Origin: Pseudomonadota bacterium
GTDB taxonomy: Bacteria > Myxococcota_A > UBA796 > UBA9615
DNA: 64,000 nucleotides
Direction of reading: 5' to 3'
Assembly (NCBI GenBank): GCA_024229515.1
Contig: JAAESI010000242.1
Location: 1 to 64,000 of the forward strand
The position numbers and the translations under genes were made by a program. Below, in pieces: positions 41,229-49,939 of this stretch (positions within the stretch are counted from its first letter, which is position 1; each line of letters begins with the position of its first letter). Under the pieces are notes generated by a model. The model was not told where the DNA came from. It saw nothing but the letters and a program-made list of their open reading frames with translations, and made no database searches.

Positions 41229-42647
41229 GTGCTCTTCCCAACGCTGGACTACCTGCTGTTCCTGCCGTTGTGCGTGTTGCTGTACTGGCTGGTCCCCCGC
41301 CAGCAGCGGCTCGGGGTGCTCGCAGCCGCCTCGGTCGCCTTCTACGCCTCCTGGAAAGTCGAATACCTCGCCCTCCTGGGGGTGGTGGTCGCGCTGGCGT
41401 ACGCCGGGTCGCGCTGGATCGAAGCGCGGCGGGGGCAGGGACTGACGCTCGGGATCGTCTACGGGACGGTGGTCCCGCTGATGCTCGTGCCGCTGGTGGT
41501 GTTCAAGTACTGGAACTGGCTCAGCGGCGACTTCGAGAGCTTCGCGGGGGCGCTGGGCTGGCAGTTCGATCTGCCGGACAACAAGCTGCCATTGCCGATC
41601 GGGATCAGCTTCTTCACGTTCCAGGCGATCGCGTACGTGATCGACGTGGGGCGGGGCGATCCGGCCGAGCGGGACCCGCTCCGGTTCGGCACGTTCATCA
41701 CGTTCTTCCCCCAGCTGATCGCGGGGCCGATCGTGCGCGGGCACGAGATGCTCCCGCAGCTGCGCAAGCTGCCGAACCTGCGGGAGGGGCAGGTCAGCGA
41801 CGGGCTGTGGCGCATCGGCCGGGGCATGTTCAAGAAGATCGTGCTCGCGGACATCCTGCGGGTGGGGATCGTCGACCCGCTGTTCACCGATCCCCAGAAC
41901 TTCACCGGGCTGGAGCTGATGATCGGGCTCTACGCCTACACGCTGCAGATCTACTACGACTTCAGCGGGTACACGGACATCGCGATCGGCTCGGGCAAGC
42001 TGTTCGGGTACGAGCTCCCGGAGAACTTCCGAAGGCCCTACCAGGCGACCAACGTGACCGCGTTCTGGCGGCGTTGGCACATCACCCTGAGCCTCTGGGT
42101 CCGGCACTACATCTACTTCCCCCTGGGCGGCGCCAAGAAGGGGCCCGCGCGGGTCTACTTCAACCTCATGGCGACGTTCCTGATCCTCGGCGTATGGCAC
42201 GGGGCGAGCTGGAATTTCGTGATCTACGGGGGGATCCACGGCAGCGCGATGATCCTGCACCGCGCCCTGCGGAAGCGGCACGGGAGGGACCCGGACGAGG
42301 TTCCCCCGGGGCGGTGGGCCGGGTTCTGGCGGTGGTGCCTGACGTTCCACTTCGTGGTGCTGGCGCGGATCCTGTTCCGAAGCCCCGACTTCGACACCTC
42401 GGGCGAGTACTTCCGGGGGCTGTTCGACACGACCACGCTGATGCCTCGGTTCGCGCCCCTGGCATTGGTCCTGATGCTCGTCGGCTTCGCGATCCACATG
42501 AGCCCCGAGGGCTGGCAGGACAAGGCCAAGCTCCAGTTCCGCTCGCTCGACCCGGTCGCGCAGGCGCTGGTCTTGACGGCGGTCGCAGCGGCCTGCCTGC
42601 TGCTGGGCACCGGGGAGCAGCTCAGCTTCGTCTACTACAGCTTCTAG
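41229..42647 (+). CDS. MBOAT-family O-acyltransferase (AlgI/PatA-like)
   Basis: 472 residues, about ten membrane segments. Starts VLFPTLDYLLFLPLCVLLYW, has PIGISFFTFQAIAYVIDV, FITFFPQLIAGPIVRGHEML, YYDFSGYTDIAIG, FWRRWHITLSLWVRHYIYFPLGG and the catalytic-His segment LGVWHGASWNFVIYGGIHG. These are the AlgI/DltB-type MBOAT landmarks. Likely moves acetyl groups outward for acetylation of an exopolysaccharide or cell wall by the neighbouring SGNH proteins. Its TAG stop shares the CTAG palindrome with the stop of the facing phosphotransferase frame. Confidence 0.9.
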   Translation: MLFPTLDYLLFLPLCVLLYWLVPRQQRLGVLAAASVAFYASWKVEYLALLGVVVALAYAGSRWIEARRGQGLTLGIVYGTVVPLMLVPLVVFKYWNWLSGDFESFAGALGWQFDLPDNKLPLPIGISFFTFQAIAYVIDVGRGDPAERDPLRFGTFITFFPQLIAGPIVRGHEMLPQLRKLPNLREGQVSDGLWRIGRGMFKKIVLADILRVGIVDPLFTDPQNFTGLELMIGLYAYTLQIYYDFSGYTDIAIGSGKLFGYELPENFRRPYQATNVTAFWRRWHITLSLWVRHYIYFPLGGAKKGPARVYFNLMATFLILGVWHGASWNFVIYGGIHGSAMILHRALRKRHGRDPDEVPPGRWAGFWRWCLTFHFVVLARILFRSPDFDTSGEYFRGLFDTTTLMPRFAPLALVLMLVGFAIHMSPEGWQDKAKLQFRSLDPVAQALVLTAVAAACLLLGTGEQLSFVYYSF

Positions 42648-43504
42648 AGACCCTGCTCGATGCGGGCAGCGACGTCGGCCCGCCGCACGGGGTCGTCCGT
42701 GCCGCCAGCCAGCAGGCCGACGAGGTTGATCAGGTCGAAGGAGGCGGCGAGCGAGCGCCAGTCGGCCGGCAAGGCTCCGTAGGCCTCCACGAACGCCGCT
42801 TCGAACTCCGCCGGCACGTCCCACCGGAACAGCTACGCCAGGTCCATCCAGACCGGGCCCGCCCACGCGAACTCCCAGTCCAGGACGAGCAGGCGATCGC
42901 CGCACCCGAACAGGTTGGAGGCTTTGAAGTCCCCGTGGAGCAGCCGCGGATCGGCGCACGCGGCGCGCATCCGGTCTTCGTCGGCGCGCAGCCGGGCCCG
43001 CACCCCCGCCGCCGCCTCCGCGCAGGCGGGGTGGTCGATCACCTCCAGGTACGTCATCAGCGCGTCGTAGCCGCTGACGAACCCCTCGGTCACCGCTCCG
43101 TCCCCGCCGAGGAAGCCAGCGCCGGCGAACCGCGTCGCGTGGATCTCCGCCAGCGCCCGCCCTGCGGCGGCGCCGTGGGCCGACGAGCCGGTGATCGGAC
43201 CGTCGTGAGGGACGTACTCCAGGAGGAGGAAGTCATCCCCGGCCTCGAGGAGCCGCGGCGTCCGGAAGTGGGTCCACGGCCGACGCAGCAGCCACGCCTC
43301 CTTGCCGACGGCCCCGGGGTCGCGCCGAAACAGGCGCAGCACCCGCTCGCCGACCCGGACGCTGGTGTTGGCCAGCCCGCCGCCGAGGACCTCGAGGCCC
43401 CCTTCGAACGGGCCGATCCGGTCGACGATCTCGGCGCGCTCGACGGCCTGCAGCTCACCGCGGGCGGTCCACCGACGTTCGGGGTTGGGCAGGGGCGCGG
43501 CCAC
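42644..43504 (-). pseudogene. Aminoglycoside-phosphotransferase-like gene with in-frame amber codon
   Basis: The frame encodes an APH/choline-kinase-type protein: VLGGGLANTSVRVGERVLRL, FLLLEYVPHDG, AGRALAEIHATRFAG, the catalytic loop LLHGDFKASNLF and LVLDWEFAWAGPVWMDLA. At 42835-42833 a TAG then interrupts it (codon 224 from the GTG at 43504); the same frame continues sensibly (LFRWDVPAEFEAAFVEAYG onward) for 62 codons to a TAG at 42646-42644. Homologues usually have a Gln or similar before LFRW, so a CAG to TAG change is likely. The product would lose its C-terminal helices. A base-call error is an alternative. Start is uncertain; ATG 43546 is possible. Confidence 0.75.
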
Positions 43505-43550
43505 GGCCCAGCCATAGCAAGGATCCCAGCGGTGCCGCCGCACCATCGGA

Positions 43551-43556
43551 TACGCT
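43551..43556 (+). promoter_or_regulatory. -10 element TACGCT for the 43563 gene
   Basis: TACGCT ends 6 nt before the GTG at 43563. Confidence 0.5.
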
Positions 43557-43562
43557 GCCGCC

Positions 43563-44096
43563 GTGCGTCCCCTCCCCCTGCTCCTCGCGCTGGCGCTCAT
43601 CGCGCTCCTGAGCGCCGCCGCCGTCGCCGACGAACCGTCGCGGGCCTACCCCGAGGCCGTGCTCCAGGATCACGCGGGGCAAGGCCTCAGCCTGGCCGAA
43701 GCGGCGGGCGCGCAACGCCTCGTCGTCGTGGTGATGAAGCGCTCTTCCTGCCCGGTCTGCGCGGGCCAGATGACCCGGCTCAGCGAGCTCCGCGACACCC
43801 TCGTCGGGCTCGACGCCCGCGTCGTCGGCGTGATGCACGATCGCCCCACGCCGACCCAGCCCCCGACCCTGCCGGCGTGGCCGGTGCTCGCGGACCCGAG
43901 CCGCCAGGTGCTCCAGTCGCTCCAGCTGTGGCGGGAGGCCGAGCAGGAGGCGATGCCGACGCTGATCGTGTTCGACCGCTGCGGTGCCGAGCGCTTCCGC
44001 CAGACCGGTCGTTGGGGCGGCGCCCGCCCCGAGTCCGAGCTGATGCTGCTGCTCAAGCAGATGCAGGAGGCGCCTGCTTCCTGCGGTGAGGTCTAG
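43563..44096 (+). CDS. Secreted thioredoxin-fold protein
   Basis: 177 residues. Signal peptide ends SAAAVADE. A peroxiredoxin/AhpC-TSA-like domain follows: VVVVMKRSSCPVCAGQMTRLSEL with a CPVC active site, VVGVMHDRPTP, WPVLADPSRQVLQSL and MPTLIVFDRCGAERFRQTG. Likely an envelope thiol oxidoreductase. It overlaps the end of the facing PhaC-like gene by 4 bp. Confidence 0.78.
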   Translation: MRPLPLLLALALIALLSAAAVADEPSRAYPEAVLQDHAGQGLSLAEAAGAQRLVVVVMKRSSCPVCAGQMTRLSELRDTLVGLDARVVGVMHDRPTPTQPPTLPAWPVLADPSRQVLQSLQLWREAEQEAMPTLIVFDRCGAERFRQTGRWGGARPESELMLLLKQMQEAPASCGEV

Positions 44097-45142
44097 GCAG
44101 CCGCCGCCGGCTCACCCTGGGCCAGCACCCAGGCGAAGATCTCCGGCCAGTGGTCCCGTTGGGCGCGGCCTCCGACCACGAGGCCGATGTGCCCCCCCGG
44201 GATGAGGAACTGCCGGGTCACCGAGGCCCCCCCGTGCTCCTCCATCGCGAACACCTGCTCCGGCAGCGTGATGTGATCCGCCGACCCCGCGACCATGGCG
44301 GTGGGGCAGCGGACAGCGCCCAGGTCCACGGGCTCGCCGAAGACCTCGAAGGAGCCGTCGATCAGCCGGTTGTGGCGGAAGAGCTCCTCGACGACCCGGA
44401 GGTACTGCGGTCCCGGGAGGTCCTTGGTGACCCGGTACCAACGATCCATCGTCGCCCGCCGCTCGAGGAAGACCTCGTCGTCGAGGTCGTCCCAGAGCCG
44501 GATCGGATCGACGAGCTTGCGCTTGATCCACTGAAGGTTGTCGAAGCCGGCCCGCAGCAGCTCACCGCGCATCACGCCGCCGCCCGCGGCCACGAACGCG
44601 CGGTACGCGGCGGGAGGCACGGAGTCGACCAGCCGGGTGATCGCGCCGTCGCCCGCCCGGAAGTCGATCGCCGCCCCCGCCAGGGTCAGGCTGGCCGCCT
44701 TGTCCGGCTCGATCGCGGCGACGACGGCCGCCTCCCAGCCGCCCTGGCAGATGCCCAGCAGGTGCGCGCGACCCCCGAGGGCGTCGATGCACGTCACGAT
44801 GTCCGCGATCGAGTCGTCCACGTCACGGTCGCACGTGGCGGTCGTGACTTGCTTCCAGTGCAGCACGCAGACGCGGCCGAAGCCCGCCGCCTTGCCGACC
44901 TGGACGAGGCTCTGGCCCGGACCGTAGTCCGCGAGCGTGCTGCCGTTGACCTCAGGGGCCACGATCAGGAGCGGGTGCTCGCTCCCCGGAGCGCCGCCGC
45001 CGAAGTCCCTCAGGGCGAACGAAGGGGTCTCCAGGATCACCGCATGATCGGTGGTCCAGGTGGGTGTGTGCTGGGGTCCCGGGATCAGCTCGCTCCAGAA
45101 GCGCGCCACGCGGGTCGATTGGTCGATGGTGCGTTGCAACAT
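44093..45142 (-). CDS. PhaC-like alpha/beta hydrolase (PHA synthase family)
   Basis: 349 residues. The lipase-like box LLGICQGGW is the GxCxGG box of PHA synthases with nucleophilic Cys. The Asp (AGSADHITLP) and His (IPGGHIGLVVGGRAQRD) match class III PhaC, as does LIDGSFEVFGEPVDLGAVRCPTAMV. The length (349) is also close to class III PhaC (about 355). It is divergent from phaR. Because a second, more typical phaC lies at 49936-51225, this copy may be an auxiliary synthase or a PHA hydrolase/transferase. Confidence 0.7.
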   Translation of the reverse strand: MLQRTIDQSTRVARFWSELIPGPQHTPTWTTDHAVILETPSFALRDFGGGAPGSEHPLLIVAPEVNGSTLADYGPGQSLVQVGKAAGFGRVCVLHWKQVTTATCDRDVDDSIADIVTCIDALGGRAHLLGICQGGWEAAVVAAIEPDKAASLTLAGAAIDFRAGDGAITRLVDSVPPAAYRAFVAAGGGVMRGELLRAGFDNLQWIKRKLVDPIRLWDDLDDEVFLERRATMDRWYRVTKDLPGPQYLRVVEELFRHNRLIDGSFEVFGEPVDLGAVRCPTAMVAGSADHITLPEQVFAMEEHGGASVTRQFLIPGGHIGLVVGGRAQRDHWPEIFAWVLAQGEPAAAA

Positions 45143-45148
45143 GAGCAC

Positions 45149-45169
45149 AGCGTACAGCCTTGCTACTCT
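45149..45169. promoter_or_regulatory. Divergent leaderless -10 pair, PhaC-like / phaR
   Basis: TACGCT (45154-45149, minus) lies 6 nt before the ATG at 45142 and TACTCT (45164-45169, plus) lies 7 nt before the phaR ATG at 45177; the start codons are only 34 bp apart. The motif TGCAACATG occurs at both gene starts and GGTGCGTTGCA (45128-45138) is a weak match to a TGC-N3-GCA PhaR-type site. Confidence 0.5.
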
Positions 45170-45176
45170 TGCGGCA

Positions 45177-45740
45177 ATGCAACATGATCTCCTTCGCATC
45201 AAGAAGTACCCGAACCGTCGTCTCTACGACACGGAGCAGAGCCGCTACATCACGCTGGCCGAGCTCGCCGAGACCGTGCGATCAGGCCGCCGGGTCGAAG
45301 TGGTGGACGCCAAGAGCGGTGATGATCTGACCCGGGCCGTACTCGTACAGGTCATCCTCGAGGAGCAGGAGCGGCTCGATCTGCTCCCCATCGAGATGCT
45401 CCACCACGTGATCCGGGTGCAGGGCACCGCCGCCGCCGGCGCGACCTCGTCCTTCCTCAGCCAGTCGACGAAGCAGTTCCTCAGCCTCGGCGACCAGATG
45501 GCTCGCACGGTGGCGCCCGCGAGCAAGGCGTGGATGGAACTAGCCGAGGCCGCCTTCCGGGGCTTCACGGTGCCCCCCAGCCCCCGCGGCGAGCCGGATC
45601 CCGAGGGCGAGCCGGAGCCCGAGGGCGAGCCGGATCCCGAGGGCGAGGACGAGCCCGCCGCGGCCCCCAACCTCGCCGCCGACGTGGCCGCGCTCAAGGA
45701 TCAGATGGCTGAGCTGATGAAGGCCCTTCAGGGCAAGTAG
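45177..45740 (+). CDS. phaR: PHA synthesis repressor/granule regulator PhaR
   Basis: 187 residues. N-terminal PHB/PHA accumulation regulator domain: LLRIKKYPNRRLYDTEQSRY, ITLAELAETVRSGRRVEVVD, DLTRAVLVQVILEEQE, then the second conserved block LLPIEMLHHVIRVQG and FLSQSTKQFLSLGDQM. The C-terminal third has a Glu/Pro/Gly tandem repeat (EGEPDP and EGEPEP units) and a coiled-coil tail. PhaR binds TGC-rich palindromes to repress phasin genes and is released by binding PHA granules. The ATG at 45177 follows TACTCT by 7 nt. Confidence 0.9.
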   Translation: MQHDLLRIKKYPNRRLYDTEQSRYITLAELAETVRSGRRVEVVDAKSGDDLTRAVLVQVILEEQERLDLLPIEMLHHVIRVQGTAAAGATSSFLSQSTKQFLSLGDQMARTVAPASKAWMELAEAAFRGFTVPPSPRGEPDPEGEPEPEGEPDPEGEDEPAAAPNLAADVAALKDQMAELMKALQGK

Positions 45741-46558
45741 CGACGCAGCTCGTCGACGGGCCCCGAGATGGTCGCGGACGACGTCACGGAGCCGACCTCC
45801 CCGAAGCACGGCGCCGTCCACAGCAGCTTGTGCAGCTCCGTGGTGGGGGTGCCCAGGCTCACGGCCGTGGTGCGACGCACCGAACTGCGGATCCGGAGCA
45901 CCTCGTCCACCGCGATTCCGCCCGGCAGCTTCGCGCCTCCGGCCGCGTCGACCTCGAAGAACCAGTCCTCGACGCCGGCGTTGGGCACGCCCGCGATCAC
46001 CGCGTCGCGGAACGTCGCCTGCTGGCCCCAGGTCGCGCCGACCTCCAGGGGGAGCCGGAGCGAGACCACCGGCTCGTCGTAGATCAGCAGCGTGCGGCTC
46101 GCGGCCGGCACCTCGAGCGCCGTGGTCACCCCGAGGAGCAGCAACTCCCCCGCCGCGTCATCGACCCGGTAGACGCCCACCAACTCCGGGGTCTCGACCA
46201 GCAGGGGCGAGGCGAAGTCGGCTTCGGGGAAGATCGAGCCGAACCAGGCCTCCGCCGGGTCCAGGGTGGTGAAGGTGGCGCCGATGTCGTCGGGACCGTC
46301 GCTGAAGTCCCACACCGTCGCGCCGTCCTCGTCCTCCGCGCCGTCGATGGCGAAGGTCACCGGCGCGCCGATCGCGTTGCGCGTGTACCTCGCGGCGATG
46401 CCCGGGACCACCGGCAGCTCGTCCGCCGTGATCGCCCCGTCCGCCACGATCCGGCAGTCCGGCACCACGGGGACATCCGAGCCGTCGATCTCCGGATTGA
46501 CGGGACCGGCCACGCAGCCGACTGTCGACAGGAGCAGCAGGAGCGGAAGCCGGCTCAC
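45728..46558 (-). CDS. Hypothetical lipoprotein, last gene of the PHA operon
   Basis: 276 residues. Signal peptide with lipobox VGC (LSTVGC), mature protein beta-rich without a family I recognise (DFSDGPDDIGATFTTLDPAEAW, LIYDEPVVSLRLPLEVGATWGQQ, RIRSSVRRTTAV). It resembles the lipoprotein at 49070-49939 in layout: a strand-rich opening, AWF-G-FP segment, a PVVSLRLPL-VG-W segment, then a C-terminal Cys. The GTG start overlaps the stop of the outer-membrane protein gene (GTGA). Possibly a secreted esterase-associated or outer-membrane accessory protein. Confidence 0.7.
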   Translation of the reverse strand: MSRLPLLLLLSTVGCVAGPVNPEIDGSDVPVVPDCRIVADGAITADELPVVPGIAARYTRNAIGAPVTFAIDGAEDEDGATVWDFSDGPDDIGATFTTLDPAEAWFGSIFPEADFASPLLVETPELVGVYRVDDAAGELLLLGVTTALEVPAASRTLLIYDEPVVSLRLPLEVGATWGQQATFRDAVIAGVPNAGVEDWFFEVDAAGGAKLPGGIAVDEVLRIRSSVRRTTAVSLGTPTTELHKLLWTAPCFGEVGSVTSSATISGPVDELRRYLP

Positions 46559-48183
46559 CAGACCACCGCCAACGTGCCCCGGAACGCCTGCGCGGGCTTG
46601 GCGGCCCAGCCTTCGTCGGGGTGGTTCAGGGCCGGCCCCGGGAGGAACAGCCCGTACTGCATGCGTGCCTCGAACCCGGCGACGGGGGCCCACCACACGC
46701 CAAGGTCGATCTCCCCTCCGTAGAAGGGATGCCCCGTCGGCGTCGAGGTCGGCTCGACCGCGGTCGACAGCAGCACCGACACCTCGCCCGATAGCGCCGG
46801 CGTGGCGTGGAAGCGAAGCTCGGGCCGGACCAGGAACGCGTCCGTCACCGCGCCGACGATCGAGCGCCAGAAGATCAGGTCGACCCGGTACCCCGGGTGG
46901 AAGCGGAAGTTGTTGAGCGAGAGGTCGCTGCCGAGGTCGAACTGGGGCGCGTCCAGATCGCCCGCGGTGCCGGTCACCTGCCCCACCGGCGGCGCCACCC
47001 CGAGGCCCGGCGCCGAGTCCCCGCTGGCGAGCCCCAGGCCGAGCTGCACGAAGAGCCGATCCCGCACGGGCTCGACCTCGGCCTCGAACATGCCCCCGAA
47101 CTGGCTAGCCGTGAGTGTCGGCAGACTCACGCTCGGATCCACGGACGGGTCCCCCACCCGGCTCCACAGGTAGGCGACCTCCAGCTCCAGCCGAACGGGC
47201 CCCGCGTGCAGCCGCATCCAGCCGTCCGCCATCACCGCGTGGAGCTCGCGCGCCACCGAGTCTTCGTCGTCGAAGGCGGCGTCCTCGGCGGCGAGGCCGT
47301 CCAGGTAGAAGGCGGGGAAGTCGGCCCGCTGGAACCGCCACGTGACGTAGGTGCCGTAGGACACCGTCGCTTTGCCGGCCGCCCGCCGCCGTCGAATCGC
47401 GGCGTCGTCGTGGATGCGCCCGAACGCCGCGCTCACGGTGTAGGCGTTGTCCGCCAACTCGAGGTCGACGGCCTGGCCGGGGGTCGAGGCGCCCTGACTG
47501 TGCGCCGACGTCGGCCCCGCCGCACTGATGTCCACCGACACCGCCAGCAGGTGGTCCGCCAGCGACGTCGCGAACGCGAGCCGGTCGACCGGATCGTCCC
47601 AGTCGTCGTCCAGATCCTCGTCTTCGCCGGTGACGATGCCCAGCCCCCACGCGGGCAACTCCATGCGCCCGAACGCGATGGTTCCGACGGGCGTCAGCAC
47701 CTCGCCGTACGCCTCCTTGACCCGGATCGAAGCGACGAACGAGTTCAAGCCGGGGGTCGGCGGCAGTTGGCGCGCCGAAGCCCAGCCGGTCTGGGACCAC
47801 CGGGTCGGGGGGAAGCCCTCGGGCGTCGATCCCAGGACGAGGCCGTCGAGCACGTCGACCCGGAGGTGCGCCCGCGCCAGGTCCCCGACGTGAATCCCCA
47901 GGTCCAACCGCAGCCGCGCATCGGCCGAGCCGAGCACCTGCCCGCCCCCGGGCGGCACCGGGTAGATCGTCTCGCCCGTGGTCGGCGTGGGGCCTCGGTC
48001 CAGATCGAGGTTGTGCAGCAGCGCTCCGCGCGTGCGGAAGTACCCGTGAGCGACGAACGTCGCCTTGCGATCGCCGCCGGCGTGGTCCGGGAGGGGGCGC
48101 AGGCCGCCGCCGTCCTGGGCCGCTCCGGAGGCGGGCAGGATCAGCACCAGCAGCGCCGCCGCGAGGGCTACTCGAGCCACCAC
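46555..48183 (-). CDS. Outer-membrane beta-barrel-like protein (TIGR04551-like)
   Basis: About 542 residues from a GTG at 48183 (48180 is nearly equal). Signal peptide ends SGAAQDGGG. The body has many amphipathic strands with aromatic ends (FVAHGYFRTRGALLHNLDL, ADARLRLDLGIHVGDLARAH, SYGTYVTWRFQRADFPAFYL, VRLELEVAYLWSRVG, RARLFVQLGL-like), ends in VVW-type terminal aromatic, and resembles the myxobacterial TIGR04551 family of large outer-membrane proteins (recalled, not searched). It starts within the end of the upstream hydrolase gene. Role could be lipid or PHA-related transport across the outer membrane. Confidence 0.68.
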   Translation of the reverse strand: MVARVALAAALLVLILPASGAAQDGGGLRPLPDHAGGDRKATFVAHGYFRTRGALLHNLDLDRGPTPTTGETIYPVPPGGGQVLGSADARLRLDLGIHVGDLARAHLRVDVLDGLVLGSTPEGFPPTRWSQTGWASARQLPPTPGLNSFVASIRVKEAYGEVLTPVGTIAFGRMELPAWGLGIVTGEDEDLDDDWDDPVDRLAFATSLADHLLAVSVDISAAGPTSAHSQGASTPGQAVDLELADNAYTVSAAFGRIHDDAAIRRRRAAGKATVSYGTYVTWRFQRADFPAFYLDGLAAEDAAFDDEDSVARELHAVMADGWMRLHAGPVRLELEVAYLWSRVGDPSVDPSVSLPTLTASQFGGMFEAEVEPVRDRLFVQLGLGLASGDSAPGLGVAPPVGQVTGTAGDLDAPQFDLGSDLSLNNFRFHPGYRVDLIFWRSIVGAVTDAFLVRPELRFHATPALSGEVSVLLSTAVEPTSTPTGHPFYGGEIDLGVWWAPVAGFEARMQYGLFLPGPALNHPDEGWAAKPAQAFRGTLAVVW

Positions 48184-49073
48184 TGCATCCGCTCTGCGAA
48201 CCACTCGGCGCGCTCGATCATGGGGAAGTGGCCGCAGCCCGCGACCGGCTCCAGCAGGCCCGCCGGGAGGGTGCCCGCGAGCCGCTCGGCGTACTCGGTA
48301 CGCGCGACCACGTCGCCGTCGCACTGCAGGACCAACGTCGGCGCCTCGATCTCGGAGAGCCGCTCTTCCAAGGCCGGGAGGTCCAGGCCCCGCACCACGC
48401 TCAGCGCGGCCGCGCGGCTTCCCGGCCGGTTCAACTGCGCCCGGGCGCGCACGACCATCTCCTCGGTGACCCAGCGATCGGGGTCGGCGAACGCGAGGCG
48501 GAACCGCCAGTCGAGGTGCTCCGTGAACCAGAGGCCGAAGATCATCTCCCCCACCCCGGCCCGGCGCGCGTCGCGCAGGCTCCAGGGGACCTGGTCTTCG
48601 TACAGCCAGGGGCTCACGAGCGCTGCCCGGCGCACCCGGTCGGGGTACTCCGACGCCGCCGTGAGCACGATCGCGGTGCCCATCGAGTGACCGACGAAGT
48701 CGGCCCGCTCCACCCCGACCGCGTCCATCACGGCGATGACCGTGTCGGCCAGCGCCGAGCGCGTGTAGTTGCCCGGGTAGCGGCTGGAGCGGCCGAAGCC
48801 GGGCAGATCGAGGCGCACCACCCGGTGGTCGTCGGCGAGGTCATCGACCACGCCGTCCCACACCGCGAGGGAGGAGGCGAAGCCGTGCACCAGCACCACC
48901 GCGGGGGCGTCGGCGGGGCCGTCGACGGCGACGTGCACGTCGGTCCCGTCGACCGTCACGATCGAGCGCACGCCGGCGTCCGCCTCGTAGTCCATGGGCG
49001 CCGCCTGGTAGCGCAGGCAGCCCGAAACGGCCAGCGTGATCACTACCGTGAGTGCTAGACGAGATACGCTCAC
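48168..49073 (-). CDS. Alpha/beta-hydrolase lipoprotein
   Basis: 301 residues. Signal peptide with lipobox VSGC, then an alpha/beta hydrolase: VVLVHGFASSLAVWDG, RLDLPGFGRSSRY, FVGHSMGTAIVLTA (nucleophile Ser), LVLQCDGDVVARTEYAERL (Asp) and VAGCGHFPMIERAEW (His). Membrane-anchored lipase/esterase is the likely activity, perhaps on exported lipid or polyester. The GTG start overlaps the stop of the upstream lipoprotein gene (GTGA). Confidence 0.85.
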   Translation of the reverse strand: MSVSRLALTVVITLAVSGCLRYQAAPMDYEADAGVRSIVTVDGTDVHVAVDGPADAPAVVLVHGFASSLAVWDGVVDDLADDHRVVRLDLPGFGRSSRYPGNYTRSALADTVIAVMDAVGVERADFVGHSMGTAIVLTAASEYPDRVRRAALVSPWLYEDQVPWSLRDARRAGVGEMIFGLWFTEHLDWRFRLAFADPDRWVTEEMVVRARAQLNRPGSRAAALSVVRGLDLPALEERLSEIEAPTLVLQCDGDVVARTEYAERLAGTLPAGLLEPVAGCGHFPMIERAEWFAERMQWWLE

Positions 49074-49939
49074 GGCAACAACTCCGGCACGATCCCGAGG
49101 CGCATCACTTCCGCCGCGGTGGTGAAGTCGGGGTTCGACTCGTCCGGCTGGGAGCGCACCCGCGCGACCACCCCGAGGCACTCGGCCAGCAGCAAGTCGA
49201 CCCGCACCGTCTCGGTGGCGAACACGCCCACCAGGCTGTTGACCGCCTCGGTCGTGAGGTGAAGCCGCAACAGCAAGGCGGGGAGGTCGCCGGCGGGCAG
49301 GCTGACGACCCCGGCTTCGACGACCTGGAACTCGTAGCGGTGGTTCAGGGACGCGATCCCCGACAGCCCGAAGTCCGCCGGGTACTCCTGCCCGTCGTGC
49401 TCTCCGCTGGCCTCGGCCTCGATCGTCCAGGAGTCGCCCACCGCCAACGGCACGGGCATCACCGGCACCGCCGGCTCGTACCGCAGCACGGACTCGCCCG
49501 GCGCATCCGAAGCGATGCCCAGCAGCATGAGGCTGCCCGTCGCGGTGGAGTAGACGCTGCGGCCCTCGCCCCCGAAGTCGGTCATCGCCGAGAACTCGCC
49601 GGCGGGGAAGCAGCCCTCGAACCAAGCTCCTGCCAGCGGCTCCGGGCCGAGGAAGATCGCCTCGTCGTCGGCCTCGGGTTCGAAGTCCAGATCCCACCGT
49701 GAGTCCAGGCCACTCACGGTCGCGGCGGCGGGGTCCACGAGGAAAGCGCCCAGGGGCGCGAGGCCCGGCTCGATCACCACCTCGTCGACCGCCAGCACGC
49801 CGTCGCCGTTGCCTACGCAGACCGATGCTGGAAGCTCGACGGAGCCCCACTGCACCCGATCGTCGGGGGTGCCCGCGGACGGCGGCACGGTCGGCACACA
49901 GCCGACGGCCCCCAGCAGCAGCAGCGCCAGCAGCCTCAC
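49070..49939 (-). CDS. Hypothetical lipoprotein, paralogue of 45728-46558
   Basis: 289 residues. Signal peptide LLALLLLGAVGC (lipobox), beta-rich mature chain with DLDFEPEADDEAIFLGPEPLAG, AWFEGCFPAGEFSAMTDFGG, LRYEPAVPVMPVPLAVGDSW and a late conserved Cys (LLLAECLGVVARV). Shared layout with the operon's last gene suggests duplication. The GTG start overlaps the phaC stop (GTGA). Confidence 0.7.
   Translation of the reverse strand: MRLLALLLLGAVGCVPTVPPSAGTPDDRVQWGSVELPASVCVGNGDGVLAVDEVVIEPGLAPLGAFLVDPAAATVSGLDSRWDLDFEPEADDEAIFLGPEPLAGAWFEGCFPAGEFSAMTDFGGEGRSVYSTATGSLMLLGIASDAPGESVLRYEPAVPVMPVPLAVGDSWTIEAEASGEHDGQEYPADFGLSGIASLNHRYEFQVVEAGVVSLPAGDLPALLLRLHLTTEAVNSLVGVFATETVRVDLLLAECLGVVARVRSQPDESNPDFTTAAEVMRLGIVPELLP

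Noticed and set aside
42833-42835. Amber codon as pyrrolysine or another recoded residue
   Set aside because: No associated recoding hairpin is evident, the position is not an active-site residue, and pyrrolysine use would need genes not seen here; a nonsense mutation or base error is simpler.
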